From NCBI RefSeq assembly GCF_014522325.1, contig NZ_CP041983.1:1459860-1523859 (forward strand): a stretch of DNA of 64,000 bases, read 5' to 3'. This stretch comes from Lactobacillus sp. PV012. Its GTDB lineage: Bacteria > Bacillota > Bacilli > Lactobacillales > Lactobacillaceae. This document shows, one piece after another, positions 1-9,463 of this stretch; position 1 is the stretch's first letter; each line of letters begins with the position of its first letter. The position numbers and the translations under genes were made by a program. The notes beneath the pieces were generated by a model that was not told the origin of the DNA, ran no database searches, and was given only the letters and a program-made list of their open reading frames with translations.

Positions 1-665
1 TTTGGTCCAATATGATCAGGACTAATATTTAAGAAAAATCCTAAATCATAGGTTAATCCAAATACACGGTTCTTTTTATAAGCTTGTGATGAAACTTCCA
101 TGACTAGGTGGGTCATTCCATTGTCAACTGCAGTTCTCATATCTCTAAACAGGTCTAAAGACTCAGGAGTGGTTAAGCTAGACTTAAAAGTGTCTTCAGG
201 TTTAGGACCTACAACATCATCTACCGATGAAATTAAGGCAGTACGGCCACCATTAATTTTATCGAGCATCCCCTTCAAAAAGTAAGCAGAAGTAGTTTTT
301 CCTTTGGTTCCAGTGAAGGCCACCACATATAAATCGTCTTGTGGAAATTGGAAAAAGGCTGCAGAAAGAAGTGCCATTGCCTTTGAAACATCACGCACAA
401 TCAAGGCATGCATTCCCTTTCCTTCTGGATAAGGTTGCTCAGCTACATAACAGATGGCTCCATTATCTTTAGCCATTGAAAGATAAGTTGGTCTAAAGCC
501 TTGTCCTTTACAGAAAAATAGGGTATTAGTTTTAATATCACGTGAATCATATGAAATATAATCCATTTTTGTAGGAACAGCATCTTGAACAGCGCTTGAC
601 TTGAGCAAGTGGTGTTCTTTTAATATTAAAATACATGTGTTTAAAGAAATGCTAGATTCACTCAT
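1..665 (-). CDS. murE: UDP-N-acetylmuramyl-tripeptide synthetase MurE, N-terminal part (gene runs off the window)
   Basis: Cytosolic Mur ligase that adds the third amino acid (normally L-lysine in lactobacilli) to UDP-MurNAc-L-Ala-D-Glu in peptidoglycan synthesis. Only about 221 N-terminal residues are present. Visible are the N-terminal UDP-binding domain with YISYDSRDI, the ATP-binding loop [13 protein letters not shown] near residue 115, and the central-domain stretch MEVSSQAY typical of MurE. The C-terminal domain that would show amino-acid specificity lies outside the window, so lysine is inferred. The start at 665 is preceded by a GGAGAG ribosome binding site. It is the last gene of the minus-strand series that begins with the response regulator, but it seems to have its own promoter. 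Confidence 0.92.
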   Translation of the reverse strand, partial: MSESSISLNTCILILKEHHLLKSSAVQDAVPTKMDYISYDSRDIKTNTLFFCKGQGFRPTYLSMAKDNGAICYVAEQPYPEGKGMHALIVRDVSKAMALLSAAFFQFPQDDLYVVAFTGTKGKTTSAYFLKGMLDKINGGRTALISSVDDVVGPKPEDTFKSSLTTPESLDLFRDMRTAVDNGMTHLVMEVSSQAYKKNRVFGLTYDLGFFLNISPDHIGP

Positions 666-699
666 TTTTTCTCTCCAAAATTAAATCTTTTCAGCTTAA

Positions 700-708
700 A
701 TTATACCA
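700..708 (-). promoter_or_regulatory. Extended -10 promoter for murE
   Basis: On the minus strand the sequence reads TGGTATAAT, a perfect -10 with the TGn extension, about 35 bases before the murE start and overlapping the 3' end of the histidine kinase gene. No good -35 is visible, which is usual for extended -10 promoters. Confidence 0.5.
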
Positions 709-710
709 CA

Positions 711-1868
711 TCATTTTTGAGGAAGGGATTCTGTAATTTTTAAAGGTAAACTAATAATAAAACTTGTCAATTTTTGGTTTGACTGACAAGTTATAGTTCC
801 CCCATGTAACGCTACGATACTTTGTGTAATGGCTAAACCAAGCCCTGTGCCACCAGTTTTAAGATTACGAGAAGATTCTACACGATAAAATCTTTCAAAA
901 ATTTTTTCTTGTTCTTTCTTAGGAATCGGAGTTCCGTTATTCTCTACTCGTAATTCAACTTGATCATTATTTACCTTATTTGCAATTAGAAAAATTTTAG
1001 TTGCCCCATGCCCATACTTTAGTGCATTCGAAATTAAGTTATTCAAAACCCGCACGATTTTTTTAGCATCTGCATCAATAGTTAAATCATTGGGCCGACA
1101 AGCAATTTCAAAAGTAACTTTCTTTTTTTCTGCTTCTAATTCAAATCCTGCAGCCACTTGTTCTAACATTGATTTCACGTGGAGTGGTGCAATAGTTAAT
1201 TTATTGCGATTTGTTGAACGTAGTGTTGTATATTCAAACAAATCTTCAGCCAAAGACTTCATTTGTAAAGCCTTTTGATAGGCAATATCAATATATTTTT
1301 TACTTTCTTCTGGAGTTGGATTTCCATCTTTTAACAAACCTAAGTATCCAATAATTGAGGTGAGTGGTGTTCGAATATCATGTGATACATTTGTAATCAA
1401 ATCATCTTTGGATTTTTCAATTTGTCTTTCTTCTTCTAAAGAAGCAACAGTTGAAGCTACTAATACATTGATTGAATCTACAACGTGTTGTAGCTCTGTT
1501 CTTACCGTAAAGGGAATGGGATGATCAAAATGGCCATTAGCAATATAGTGCAATTCTTTAATCACATGACGCAGTTGCATTTGATGATAACGGCGAATTA
1601 GGCGCCAGTATACTACAGCAACATCAATTATAAGCATTCCACCGACAAACAATCTTTGCCATGACCATAAATGGTAACCACCTGCAAAGGTAACATTTTT
1701 TTTGAAGAAAAAAATACCATTTTCTAAGCCTGGATTATTGATTACGATTAAATTGATTAAAATTACTAGTGAAAGATTTAAAAGTAATAATAAAATTACT
1801 GTTACAATTCCCTCACCCAATAGTTCACTTTTTTCGCGACCAGTTAATTTAACCTTTTCTTTTTTCAT
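711..1868 (-). CDS. Sensor histidine kinase of a two-component system
   Basis: Membrane sensor kinase of 385 residues. Two membrane segments near the N-terminus (about residues 22-45 and 70-90) flank a short extracellular loop. A HAMP-like linker follows, then the HisKA domain with NVSHDIRTP (phospho-acceptor about His163) and a HATPase domain with N box NLISNALKYG, G1 VENNGTPIP, F box FYRVESS and G2 GTGLGLAI, so it looks fully active. The start at 1868 is preferred because it overlaps the response regulator stop as TAATG; the longer reading frame upstream lies inside the regulator gene. The signal is unknown: the loop is too short to suggest a ligand. Its place just after an LmrCD-type exporter and before murE suggests envelope or antimicrobial-peptide stress, which is inference. 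Confidence 0.9.
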   Translation of the reverse strand: MKKEKVKLTGREKSELLGEGIVTVILLLLLNLSLVILINLIVINNPGLENGIFFFKKNVTFAGGYHLWSWQRLFVGGMLIIDVAVVYWRLIRRYHQMQLRHVIKELHYIANGHFDHPIPFTVRTELQHVVDSINVLVASTVASLEEERQIEKSKDDLITNVSHDIRTPLTSIIGYLGLLKDGNPTPEESKKYIDIAYQKALQMKSLAEDLFEYTTLRSTNRNKLTIAPLHVKSMLEQVAAGFELEAEKKKVTFEIACRPNDLTIDADAKKIVRVLNNLISNALKYGHGATKIFLIANKVNNDQVELRVENNGTPIPKKEQEKIFERFYRVESSRNLKTGGTGLGLAITQSIVALHGGTITCQSNQKLTSFIISLPLKITESLPQK

Positions 1869-2557
1869 TATTCTACTTCTACTTTGTAGCCAACACCCCA
1901 AACGGTTTGAATAACTTCTTCTCCATTAGTAGCTTTTTGAATTTTATCACGCAAGTGCGAAACGTGAACCATAACCGTCTTAGCTGAGACAACAGATTCT
2001 TGTTGCCATACTCGTTCAAAAATTTCTTCAGCACTAAATACTCGGTTGGGATGACTAGCTAACATGTACAAAATTCCAAATTCGAGGGCAGTCAATTGCA
2101 CAGATTTTCCTTCAATTGTTTTAACTTCATGTGAATCCTTATTAATTACTAAAGGACCTACTTCTAAGATATCAGGTTTGTTATCAACTAGTTTCTTTTC
2201 ACTGCGGCGTAACAATGAACGAACACGTGCCATTACCTCAAGTGGATTAAATGGCTTAACAACATAATCATCTGCTCCAGTGATTAATCCTTGAATTTTA
2301 TCCATATCACTTGTTTTAGCAGAAACTACTAAAATTGGAATTTCAGAATCCTTACGTACTTCTTTGATTACTTCAATTCCCGTCATTTGAGGCATCATAA
2401 TATCTAAAATCATACAACCAATTTCCGGAGTAGTTGATAATTTGGTTAAAGCTTCTTTTCCACTATAAGCAGGAATTGGTTCATATCCCTCATTTTTTAA
2501 ATAAATACTTAATAATTCAACAATTTCTTTATCATCATCAACAACTAAGATTTTCAT
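1868..2557 (-). CDS. OmpR/PhoB-family response regulator
   Basis: DNA-binding response regulator of 229 residues and partner of the adjacent kinase. The receiver domain starts MKILVVDDDKE with the acidic pair, has phospho-acceptor Asp52 in ILDIMMP and the conserved Lys in VVSAKTSD. The C-terminal winged helix ends with HVSHLRDKI and VWGVGYK, typical of the OmpR subfamily. The ATG at 2557 is chosen over a longer frame because it begins the receiver domain exactly and is preceded by AGAAAGGAAAA. It overlaps the kinase start by one base, so the two are translationally coupled. A terminator just upstream means the pair has its own promoter in the roughly 100 bases before the start. Confidence 0.92.
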   Translation of the reverse strand: MKILVVDDDKEIVELLSIYLKNEGYEPIPAYSGKEALTKLSTTPEIGCMILDIMMPQMTGIEVIKEVRKDSEIPILVVSAKTSDMDKIQGLITGADDYVVKPFNPLEVMARVRSLLRRSEKKLVDNKPDILEVGPLVINKDSHEVKTIEGKSVQLTALEFGILYMLASHPNRVFSAEEIFERVWQQESVVSAKTVMVHVSHLRDKIQKATNGEEVIQTVWGVGYKVEVE

Positions 2558-2661
2558 GCAGAATTTTCCTTTCTGTATTAATTTCATTAATTACTATTAT
2601 TTCTATTGTACATAGTTTATGTGAATTATTTTAGATCAAGCAAATAATTTAAAAATTAGTT

Positions 2662-2689
2662 AAAAAAAGCGTCGTCAGACGCTTTTTTT
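2662..2689 (-). terminator. Intrinsic terminator after the lmrD-like gene
   Basis: Hairpin with arms AAAAAAAGCGTC and GACGCTTTTTT around a GTCA-type loop, with A and T runs on either side, so it could work in both directions. It separates the exporter genes from the two-component genes downstream on the same strand. Confidence 0.85.
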
Positions 2690-4538
2690 AATCTAATTCT
2701 TTCTTACCAGTATAGAGTTGGTAATAATAACCCTTTTGTTTGAGAAGTTCTTCATGATTACCACGTTCAATAATATGTCCATGATCTAGTACTAAAATTA
2801 AATCTGAATTAACTATTGTAGAAAGCCGGTGAGCGATCACAAAACTTGTTCTCCCAGCTAGTAAGTTGTCCATCCCAGCTTGGACCATCTTTTCAGTTCT
2901 GGTATCAATACTTGAAGTTGCTTCATCCAAAATCATTACTGGTTCATCAGCAATCATTGCTCGAGCAATACTTAATAATTGCCGTTGCCCTTGAGATAAT
3001 TCACTTCCATCTCCATCAATTACAGTATTATACCCATCTTCAAGCTCACGAATAAATTCATCAGCATGAGATAAACGTGCTGCTTGATAAACTTCATCAT
3101 CACTTGCATCAGGTTTACCAAAACGAATATTATCCATAATTGTTCCAGAGAATAAGTGAGTTTCTTGTAAAACAATTGATAATGAGTGACGTAAATCATT
3201 TTTTCTAATTGTTTTAATTGGGACACCATCATAGGTAATTTCCCCAGATTGAATATCATAGAAACGGTTTAACATGTTAGAGATAGTAGTTTTACCAGCT
3301 CCAGTTTCACCTACCAAAGCAACCTTCATTCCAGGTTTAGCATTGATGTTAATATCGTATAAAATTTGATGCCCAGGAACATAAGAAAAATTTACATCCT
3401 TAAAAATGATGTGTCCTTTAATTGGAACTTTCTTAATGCTCCCATCTTTTTGAGGTACATCCCAAAACCAAGAATTGGCTACCTTATTACTTTGAGACAT
3501 AATAACGTCACCATTATCTACTTCTGATGGCTCATCTTCTAACTCAAAAATTCTTCCTGCACCAGCTAGTGCTAAAACAATTGAATTCAATTGTTGTGAA
3601 ATTTGAGAAATTGGCATTGAGAATGACTTCGATAATTGTAAGAAAGAAGCAATTGCACCTAAAGTTAAGGGTGCCCAACCATTAATTGCAGCTGCTCCTC
3701 CTAAAAACGCAATCAAAACATAAAGTAAATTACCCATGTTACCCATAATTGGGAACAAAATGGTTGCATAAGTATTAGCCTTACCAGACGCAATTCTTAA
3801 TTCATCATTATAATTATCAAATCCTTTTTCTACTTCTTTTTCATGAGAGAAGACTTTAATGACTTTTAACCCATTCAACATTTCTTCATCGTATCCATTA
3901 ATTTGACCGAGTTTATTCTGTTGTAATTTGAAGTAGTAAGCAGATTTTTTAGTTAAAAATCTTACAATTCCAATTGATAAAGCAAAAACAAATAAAGAAA
4001 AGACGGTTAATTGCCAGCTTAAAATAAACATTGCACTAACCACAAAAATCAAACTCAACAAGGAGTTTAAGAATTGCGGAATTGATTGTGAAATCATCTG
4101 CATTAAAGTATCAATGTCGTTAGTGTAGCGACTCATAATATCACCATAGTTATTTTGATCAAAATAAGCTACTGGGAGTGATTCCATGTGAGCAAACATT
4201 CTTGTTCTCACATCAAATTGTACTTTTTGTGCCAATACAGCCATTAAAACAGTGAAAAGATAGTTAGCTAATGCACCAATTGCAAAGATTCCTCCCATTA
4301 CTAAAATTGCATTGAGTAATGGCGTAAAATCAGGATTACTTTGCTTAGTTAAAGGTGTGATGTATTCATCAATTAATCTTTCAATAAATAATGATCCATA
4401 TACTGTTGCTCCTGCACTAAGCACAATACTGACCATTGAAACGATAAACATGCTAGGACTTGTACGCAAAATTAATTTCAAAAGTCTTCCTAATGTCTTA
4501 GCGTGTTTTACTTTAGGTTTTCCTTGAACTTCAGTCAC
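2688..4538 (-). CDS. ABC exporter half-transporter, canonical subunit (LmrD/BmrD/YheH-like)
   Basis: 616-residue half-transporter with an N-terminal six-helix exporter domain and a C-terminal nucleotide-binding domain. Walker A is ALVGETGAGKTT, the Q-loop region is VLQETHLFSGT, Walker B is VMILDEATSSID with the catalytic Glu present, and the H-loop is VIAHRLST. The signature is ELSQGQ instead of LSGGQ. With its upstream neighbour it forms the known asymmetric pair of LmrCD-type multidrug exporters, in which one partner has an intact catalytic site and the other a degenerate one. The start is GTG with AGGTG upstream; only 10 bases separate it from the partner gene. Substrates cannot be read from sequence; drugs, bile acids or peptides are the family's usual ones. 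Confidence 0.9.
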   Translation of the reverse strand: MTEVQGKPKVKHAKTLGRLLKLILRTSPSMFIVSMVSIVLSAGATVYGSLFIERLIDEYITPLTKQSNPDFTPLLNAILVMGGIFAIGALANYLFTVLMAVLAQKVQFDVRTRMFAHMESLPVAYFDQNNYGDIMSRYTNDIDTLMQMISQSIPQFLNSLLSLIFVVSAMFILSWQLTVFSLFVFALSIGIVRFLTKKSAYYFKLQQNKLGQINGYDEEMLNGLKVIKVFSHEKEVEKGFDNYNDELRIASGKANTYATILFPIMGNMGNLLYVLIAFLGGAAAINGWAPLTLGAIASFLQLSKSFSMPISQISQQLNSIVLALAGAGRIFELEDEPSEVDNGDVIMSQSNKVANSWFWDVPQKDGSIKKVPIKGHIIFKDVNFSYVPGHQILYDININAKPGMKVALVGETGAGKTTISNMLNRFYDIQSGEITYDGVPIKTIRKNDLRHSLSIVLQETHLFSGTIMDNIRFGKPDASDDEVYQAARLSHADEFIRELEDGYNTVIDGDGSELSQGQRQLLSIARAMIADEPVMILDEATSSIDTRTEKMVQAGMDNLLAGRTSFVIAHRLSTIVNSDLILVLDHGHIIERGNHEELLKQKGYYYQLYTGKKELD

Positions 4539-4548
4539 TAATTTTCAC

Positions 4549-6273
4549 CTACTTTTTTTCTTGGAATTCTACAATCGAACGATAAAGTTCATTTGTTTTC
4601 ATTAATTCATCATGGGTTCCAATCGCTTGAATCTTACCATGATCCATTACAATAATTCGATCAGCATCTTTAATTGAAACTATTCTCTGGGAAATAATAA
4701 TCTTTGTAGTCTGTGGCATATCATTTTTTAATGCTTCCCGAATATCACGTTCTGTCGAAGTATCTACTGCTGAAGTAGAATCATCTAAGATTAAAATTTC
4801 TGGATTTTTCAAAAGAGCACGGGCAATAGTTAAACGTTGTTTTTGACCCCCAGAAACATTATTACCACCTTGCTCAATCATTGTATTATAGCCATCTGGC
4901 ATTTCTTCAATAAAGCCATTGGCATGAGCAATTTTAGCAGCCCTAATTATTTCTGCATCAGTCGCATGTTCGTTACCCCACATCAAATTTTCTTTGATTG
5001 TTCCAGTAAACAAGACATTTTGTTGAAGAACAACTGCTACTTTATCTCTTAAAGCCTTTAAATCATAAGCCTTCACATTATGACCTGCAACCCGAACTTC
5101 ACCTGATGTCGGGTCATATAATCTAGGAATCATTGAAACTAGGGTTGACTTAGATGAACCTGTTCCACCAATAATTCCAATTGTTTCACCAGGTGCAATA
5201 TGAAGATTAATATCATCTAGAGCATAATGTTTGTCATTTGGACTATACTTAAAACTCACATGATCAAAGATAACATCCCCATTAGTAACATCCATTAATG
5301 GCTTCTTAGGATCAGTAATAGCCGGCTTTTCCTTGATAACTGCTGCAATTCTTTTACCACTAGCATCTGAAATAACCAATTGTGTAGTAATCATTGCCAA
5401 AATATTCAAACTAAATAAAACTGAATTTGAATATGAAAACATTGATACTAATTGACCTGTTTGTAAGTTTCCACCAATAATTTCTTTAGCCCCAAACCAA
5501 GAAATCAACAGCATTGAAAGATCTAAGACCGCAATCATAATTGGTGAGTTTAAAGACATAATTTTTTGTGCAGTTGAAAATAGAGTGTAGATGTTGCCCG
5601 AAGCTTCATCGGCTTTTTGAATCTGTGATTCTTCTTGAACGTAAGTTTTAACTTCACGGATTCCCCGCACATTTTCACGTACAACCTGATTTAACTTATC
5701 GTACCCTTTAAAAATTTTAGGGAAATATGGATATGCATTTTTAATAATTAAAAATAATGCAAGTACCAAAATTGGTCCTAAAATCACAAAAATAAGTGCT
5801 AAATGCGGGCTCACTATGAATGACATAATTACTGAAATAATTAGCATTAGTGGTGCACGAACTGCAATACGGATTATCATCTGATAAGCATTTTGAATGT
5901 TTGTCACATCTGTTGTTAAACGCGTAACTAAACTTGCACTAGAAAATTTATCAATATTTTCAAAAGAATAATCTTGAATGTGATAAAACATATCTTTTCT
6001 TAAATTGGCTGCAAATCCTGCTGCTGCATGCGCTGAAACATAACTAGCGCTAGCTCCCAAAATAAGTGAAATGATAGTCAAAATCAATAAGATTAATCCC
6101 CACTTGTTGATATAACCCATATTCCCTTTTAAAATTCCGCGGTCAATTAAAAGACCAACTAAGTAAGGAATTAACATTTCAATTAATACTTCACCAGCAA
6201 CAAGTACTGGAGAAGTAAGGGACAATTTTTTATATTGCCGAATAGATTTTTTTAGTGTATTGATCACAGGCAC
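4549..6273 (-). CDS. ABC exporter half-transporter, degenerate-site subunit (LmrC/BmrC/YheI-like)
   Basis: 574-residue half-transporter with six membrane segments then a nucleotide-binding domain. Walker A is GIIGGTGSSKST, the signature is the normal NVSGGQ, but Walker B reads LILDDSTSAVD with Asp replacing the catalytic Glu and the H-loop reads IIISQRIVS with Gln replacing His. These two changes are the hallmark of the non-catalytic half of heterodimeric exporters such as LmrCD and TM287/288. The start is GTG; an in-frame second GTG at 6267 has better spacing to the AAGGAG site and could be the real one. An upstream terminator ends only 18 bases before the start, so its promoter must lie inside the preceding gene or expression depends on read-through. 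Confidence 0.9.
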   Translation of the reverse strand: MPVINTLKKSIRQYKKLSLTSPVLVAGEVLIEMLIPYLVGLLIDRGILKGNMGYINKWGLILLILTIISLILGASASYVSAHAAAGFAANLRKDMFYHIQDYSFENIDKFSSASLVTRLTTDVTNIQNAYQMIIRIAVRAPLMLIISVIMSFIVSPHLALIFVILGPILVLALFLIIKNAYPYFPKIFKGYDKLNQVVRENVRGIREVKTYVQEESQIQKADEASGNIYTLFSTAQKIMSLNSPIMIAVLDLSMLLISWFGAKEIIGGNLQTGQLVSMFSYSNSVLFSLNILAMITTQLVISDASGKRIAAVIKEKPAITDPKKPLMDVTNGDVIFDHVSFKYSPNDKHYALDDINLHIAPGETIGIIGGTGSSKSTLVSMIPRLYDPTSGEVRVAGHNVKAYDLKALRDKVAVVLQQNVLFTGTIKENLMWGNEHATDAEIIRAAKIAHANGFIEEMPDGYNTMIEQGGNNVSGGQKQRLTIARALLKNPEILILDDSTSAVDTSTERDIREALKNDMPQTTKIIISQRIVSIKDADRIIVMDHGKIQAIGTHDELMKTNELYRSIVEFQEKK

Positions 6274-6290
6274 TTCTCCTTCCCTTGAAT

Positions 6291-6317
6291 AAAAAAGACG
6301 CTAAGCGTCTTTTTTAT
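6291..6317 (-). terminator. Intrinsic terminator between the DUF1129 gene and lmrC
   Basis: Hairpin GACGC-TAA-GCGTC flanked by A6 and T6, beginning at the DUF1129 stop codon and ending 18 bases before the lmrC-like start. It may end the partition operon or act as an attenuator for the exporter. Confidence 0.85.
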
Positions 6318-7174
6318 TATTTATTTTTTGCATTGTTTACTGCACGTTGGCGTAATGGATCAATGACATGATATTTTTGTTTGAAATAGCGTCTTCCAAG
6401 AAAGGCTATCACTGCTAAAACAATTTCAACCCATGGATTAATTACCGGATTAATCACTCTCAATGCTGGTAAACTCGTTAAAGTGATCCAAGCAAATATT
6501 ACAATTAAGACTCCAATTCCTCCTAAAATTAATTTCCAAATAGCTGGACGTTCATCTTTAGGTTGAACCAAAATATTATTGTAGTACGCCATAATTATTC
6601 CAAATAATACTGCTACAGAAATAAGGGTTAAAATTCCTAAAGTTTGTCCCCCTTGCAAAGATTTTTGTGGAGTAAATAGTTGAACTAGACCAAACATTCC
6701 AAGGAAAAATGTTAAATAAAGTAACACATTATCTACAGCTTGCATCCAGAATTTTTGCTTTATCGGCTTAGCCTTAGGATGAGCTAACTCTTTGGCTTTC
6801 TGAATTGGTGATTGATGGTACAAAGTAGCTGCTGGAACTCCCTTGTACTGGGCAATAACGATTTCTGGCAAAATTATATCTATTGTCTCAGTAACTTTTT
6901 CACTAGGTAGCCCTTCATTATTATTTAGGGCTTTTTCTAAGCGAAAAATATAATCTACATTTTTATTACTTAGTTGCTTTCGTAATTGTTCTGGTGATGC
7001 CTGTTTTATTTTTTCAATATTTGCAGCACTTTTTTCTCGTTTTTGAAGACGAGCTTGTTGCTTTTGGCTAACTTTGGCATTTGCGTTCTTTTTTTCAACA
7101 TCTACTGCTTCAGCAGCTTTTTTATCTTCTTGGTTAAGTGAGTTTTTTTCTTTATTCTCGTTTTCTTGACTCAT
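6317..7174 (-). CDS. DUF1129 family membrane protein
   Basis: 285-residue protein of unknown function, conserved next to ychF in lactobacilli. The first 120 or so residues are hydrophilic, rich in Lys, Glu and Gln with likely coiled coil, and cytosolic; four hydrophobic segments follow between about residues 145 and 265, ending in a short basic tail (ALRQRAVNNAKNK region). It is 10 bases downstream of ychF with a strong GGAGGGG ribosome binding site and closes the rsmG-noc-parA-parB operon. Nothing in the sequence indicates an enzyme. The family name is from recalled similarity of the membrane half. Confidence 0.75.
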   Translation of the reverse strand: MSQENENKEKNSLNQEDKKAAEAVDVEKKNANAKVSQKQQARLQKREKSAANIEKIKQASPEQLRKQLSNKNVDYIFRLEKALNNNEGLPSEKVTETIDIILPEIVIAQYKGVPAATLYHQSPIQKAKELAHPKAKPIKQKFWMQAVDNVLLYLTFFLGMFGLVQLFTPQKSLQGGQTLGILTLISVAVLFGIIMAYYNNILVQPKDERPAIWKLILGGIGVLIVIFAWITLTSLPALRVINPVINPWVEIVLAVIAFLGRRYFKQKYHVIDPLRQRAVNNAKNK

Positions 7175-7184
7175 CTAACCCCTC

Positions 7185-8285
7185 CTAGACATTGAATCTA
7201 AATTCGATGATATCGCCATCTTCAACTAAATAATCTTTTCCTTCAAGACGAAGTTTTCCAGCTTCTTTTACTTTCTGCATAGTTTCTAATTCGTCTAAAT
7301 CATCGAAGGAAACTACTTCTGCACGAATAAATCCACGTTCAAAGTCAGAGTGAATTACTCCAGCAACTTGAGGAGCTTTCATTCCTTCATGGAAGGTCCA
7401 CGCACGAGTTTCAGTTCCACCAGCTGTAAAGAATGTTCTTAAACCTAAAAGGTGGTAAGCTGCCTTAATTAAACGATCTAGGCCTGATTCTTCTACACCT
7501 TCCATTTCTAAAAATTCTTTTCTTTCTTCATCATCCATAGCTGCAATTTCTTCTTCAGTAGCTGCACTAATTCCTAAAGCTTCAGCGTTTTCACTTTCTG
7601 CATGCTTTTTAACAATTTGGAAATATTTGTCAGCTTCTGGATCAGCCATTGACTCTTCTGCAATATTCGCTACATAAATAACTGGTTTAGAAGTTAGAAG
7701 GAAGAGACCTTTTACAATCTTTTTCTCGTCATCATTAAAGTCAATTGATCGAGCTGCTTTTCCTTCTTCCAAAACTGGTTTTAATTTTTCTAAAACTGCC
7801 ATTTCTGCTTTAGCTTCCTTATCACCTTGTTGAGCAATTTTTTGTACCTTACCAATTCGGCGATTTACAGCGTCTAAATCTGCAATAGCTAATTCTAAAT
7901 TAATTGTATTAATATCTTCTTCTGGATCTACTTTACCACTAACAGAAGTAATATTAGGGTCATCAAATGCTCGCACTACATGAACAATGGCATCAGTCTG
8001 GCGAATATTTTCTAAGAATTTGTTTCCTAATCCTTCACCCTTTGAAGCACCTTTAACTAATCCTGCAATATCAGTAAATTCAAAGGTGGTATGAACAACT
8101 TTTTTAGCAGGAATTAATTCTTGAATGCGAGCTAATCGTTGATCTGGAACTTCCACCATCCCCACATTTGGTTCAATTGTGGCAAATGGATAATTTGCCA
8201 TTTCTGCTCCCGCTTTTGTAATTGCGTTAAACAAAGTTGATTTTCCTACGTTTGGTAATCCTACAATACCAGCAGTTAATGCCAT
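7185..8285 (-). CDS. ychF: Redox-regulated ATPase YchF (OLA1 family)
   Basis: 366-residue Obg-family P-loop protein that binds the ribosome; family members prefer ATP over GTP. Seen: G1 GLPNVGKSTLF at residues 8-18, the switch I region NYPFATIEPNVG, G3 DIAGLVKGASKGEG, the degenerate G4 VANIAEES in place of NKxD (the change that gives ATP preference), a coiled-coil insertion around 130-200, and a C-terminal TGS domain ending EDGDIIEFRFNV. Length is normal. The ATG is preceded by GGGAG. It lies between DUF951 and DUF1129 in the partition operon, a conserved order in lactobacilli. Confidence 0.96.
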   Translation of the reverse strand: MALTAGIVGLPNVGKSTLFNAITKAGAEMANYPFATIEPNVGMVEVPDQRLARIQELIPAKKVVHTTFEFTDIAGLVKGASKGEGLGNKFLENIRQTDAIVHVVRAFDDPNITSVSGKVDPEEDINTINLELAIADLDAVNRRIGKVQKIAQQGDKEAKAEMAVLEKLKPVLEEGKAARSIDFNDDEKKIVKGLFLLTSKPVIYVANIAEESMADPEADKYFQIVKKHAESENAEALGISAATEEEIAAMDDEERKEFLEMEGVEESGLDRLIKAAYHLLGLRTFFTAGGTETRAWTFHEGMKAPQVAGVIHSDFERGFIRAEVVSFDDLDELETMQKVKEAGKLRLEGKDYLVEDGDIIEFRFNV

Positions 8286-8308
8286 TTTATTTTCTCCCTT
8301 ATTAAAAA

Positions 8309-8557
8309 TTAATCAAAATGTGGAATAACAATATTTTCCTTAGGTACATAATGAGCCAACTTTTTATTAGCTGGATCATTTTCTTTAGCTAATAATTTTT
8401 TTACTTTCTTATTAAACTCAGCATGGGGCATCATAATAATTCTGCCACATCCCATACACTTAAGTTTAATGTCAGCACCTAATCGCAATATTTCCCACTT
8501 ATTTTCCCCACAAGCATGGGGCTTTTTCATTTGTACAATATCTCCTAATTGATACAT
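8309..8557 (-). CDS. DUF951 domain-containing small protein
   Basis: 82-residue cytosolic protein of unknown function. It begins MYQLGDIVQMKKPHACGENKWEI and carries paired cysteines in KCMGCGRIIMM, a pattern suggesting metal or nucleic-acid binding. The ATG at 8557 is chosen over a TTG twelve bases upstream because it has GAGG at good spacing and matches the family start. It sits between parB (12 bases upstream) and ychF (23 bases downstream), the usual place of DUF951 genes in lactobacilli and streptococci. Confidence 0.85.
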   Translation of the reverse strand: MYQLGDIVQMKKPHACGENKWEILRLGADIKLKCMGCGRIIMMPHAEFNKKVKKLLAKENDPANKKLAHYVPKENIVIPHFD

Positions 8558-8569
8558 TTTCAACCTCAA

Positions 8570-9463
8570 TTATTTATCTAGATTTACTCCTAATAAATCT
8601 AAAATTCTATTTAACTCTTGCGTAGAATCAAAGTTAATTGACAAATGTCCCTTACCTTTTTTACTTTCAGTAATATTCACTCCCGTACCAAATCTATCTT
8701 TGAGCTGGGATTCACTAGCAACAATAAAAGCTGACTTTCTTATAACTTTTTTCTTAGTTAACTTGTTTTTTTCATTAAGCTTATTAACCAGTGCTTCTAA
8801 TTGTCTAACTGTAATACCTTCACTTACTACTTTTTTAGCTAGTTTATCAATTCCTTCTTTATTTTTTAACCCTAATAAAGTTCTAGCTTGTCCCATGGAT
8901 AACTGACCATGCTGAAGCATCCGCTTTGTTTTTTGGGGCAAAGTTAGTAAGCGTAAGTAATTAGCAATATAAGGGCGAGACTTTCCCAATCGTTTAGAAA
9001 CTTCTTCTTGAGTAAGGCCAAGATTTTTTTGCAAGGTATCATAGGCTTGAGCTTCTTCTAATGGAGTTAAATCTTCTCTTTGTAAATTTTCTAAGATTGC
9101 CACTTCCATCATTTGTGCTTCATCAAAATCACGAATGATAGCAGGAATTGTTTTTTCTTTAGCTAGTTTAGATGCCCTAAATCTTCTTTCACCAGCTATA
9201 ATTTCATAGCCATTGAGAGATTTACGCAAAATAATCGGCTGAAAAACTCCATTTTCTTTAATGGATGCTGAAAGTTCTTGCAAACTCTTTTCATCAAAAG
9301 TTTTTCGTGGCTGATAAGGATTAGGTCTAATCTCAGTTAAAGTAATCTTTTGAACTTCTTCACCTTGGTCATTTTTCACCTTAGGTGCATCTTCAAATAA
9401 TGCCTCTAATCCGCGCCCTAATCCTCTTTTCTTCAAATCCTTAGAATTCTTTACCATGTGCAC
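8570..9463 (-). CDS. parB: Chromosome-partitioning protein ParB (Spo0J)
   Basis: 297-residue CTP-dependent DNA clamp that loads at parS sites near the origin. It starts with a GLGRGLEALF motif like B. subtilis Spo0J, then ParB box I IRPNPYQPRKTF, the CTP-binding GERRFRA box near residue 95, NLQREDLTPLEEA, the helix-turn-helix TQEEVSKRLGKSRPYIANYLRLL, and a C-terminal dimerisation domain. The start is taken at GTG 9463, which has AAGAGG at good spacing; an ATG six bases downstream is the alternative. It overlaps the end of parA by about 20 bases. No perfect consensus parS was found in the window. Confidence 0.95.
   Translation of the reverse strand: MHMVKNSKDLKKRGLGRGLEALFEDAPKVKNDQGEEVQKITLTEIRPNPYQPRKTFDEKSLQELSASIKENGVFQPIILRKSLNGYEIIAGERRFRASKLAKEKTIPAIIRDFDEAQMMEVAILENLQREDLTPLEEAQAYDTLQKNLGLTQEEVSKRLGKSRPYIANYLRLLTLPQKTKRMLQHGQLSMGQARTLLGLKNKEGIDKLAKKVVSEGITVRQLEALVNKLNEKNKLTKKKVIRKSAFIVASESQLKDRFGTGVNITESKKGKGHLSINFDSTQELNRILDLLGVNLDK

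Noticed and set aside
100..285. Plus-strand open frame over murE
   Set aside because: It lies wholly in the minus-strand murE frame, which has clear family motifs, and has no ribosome binding site.
5668..5684. TTTTCACGTACAAC parS-like sequence inside lmrC
   Set aside because: Only a partial match to parS and inside a conserved coding region.
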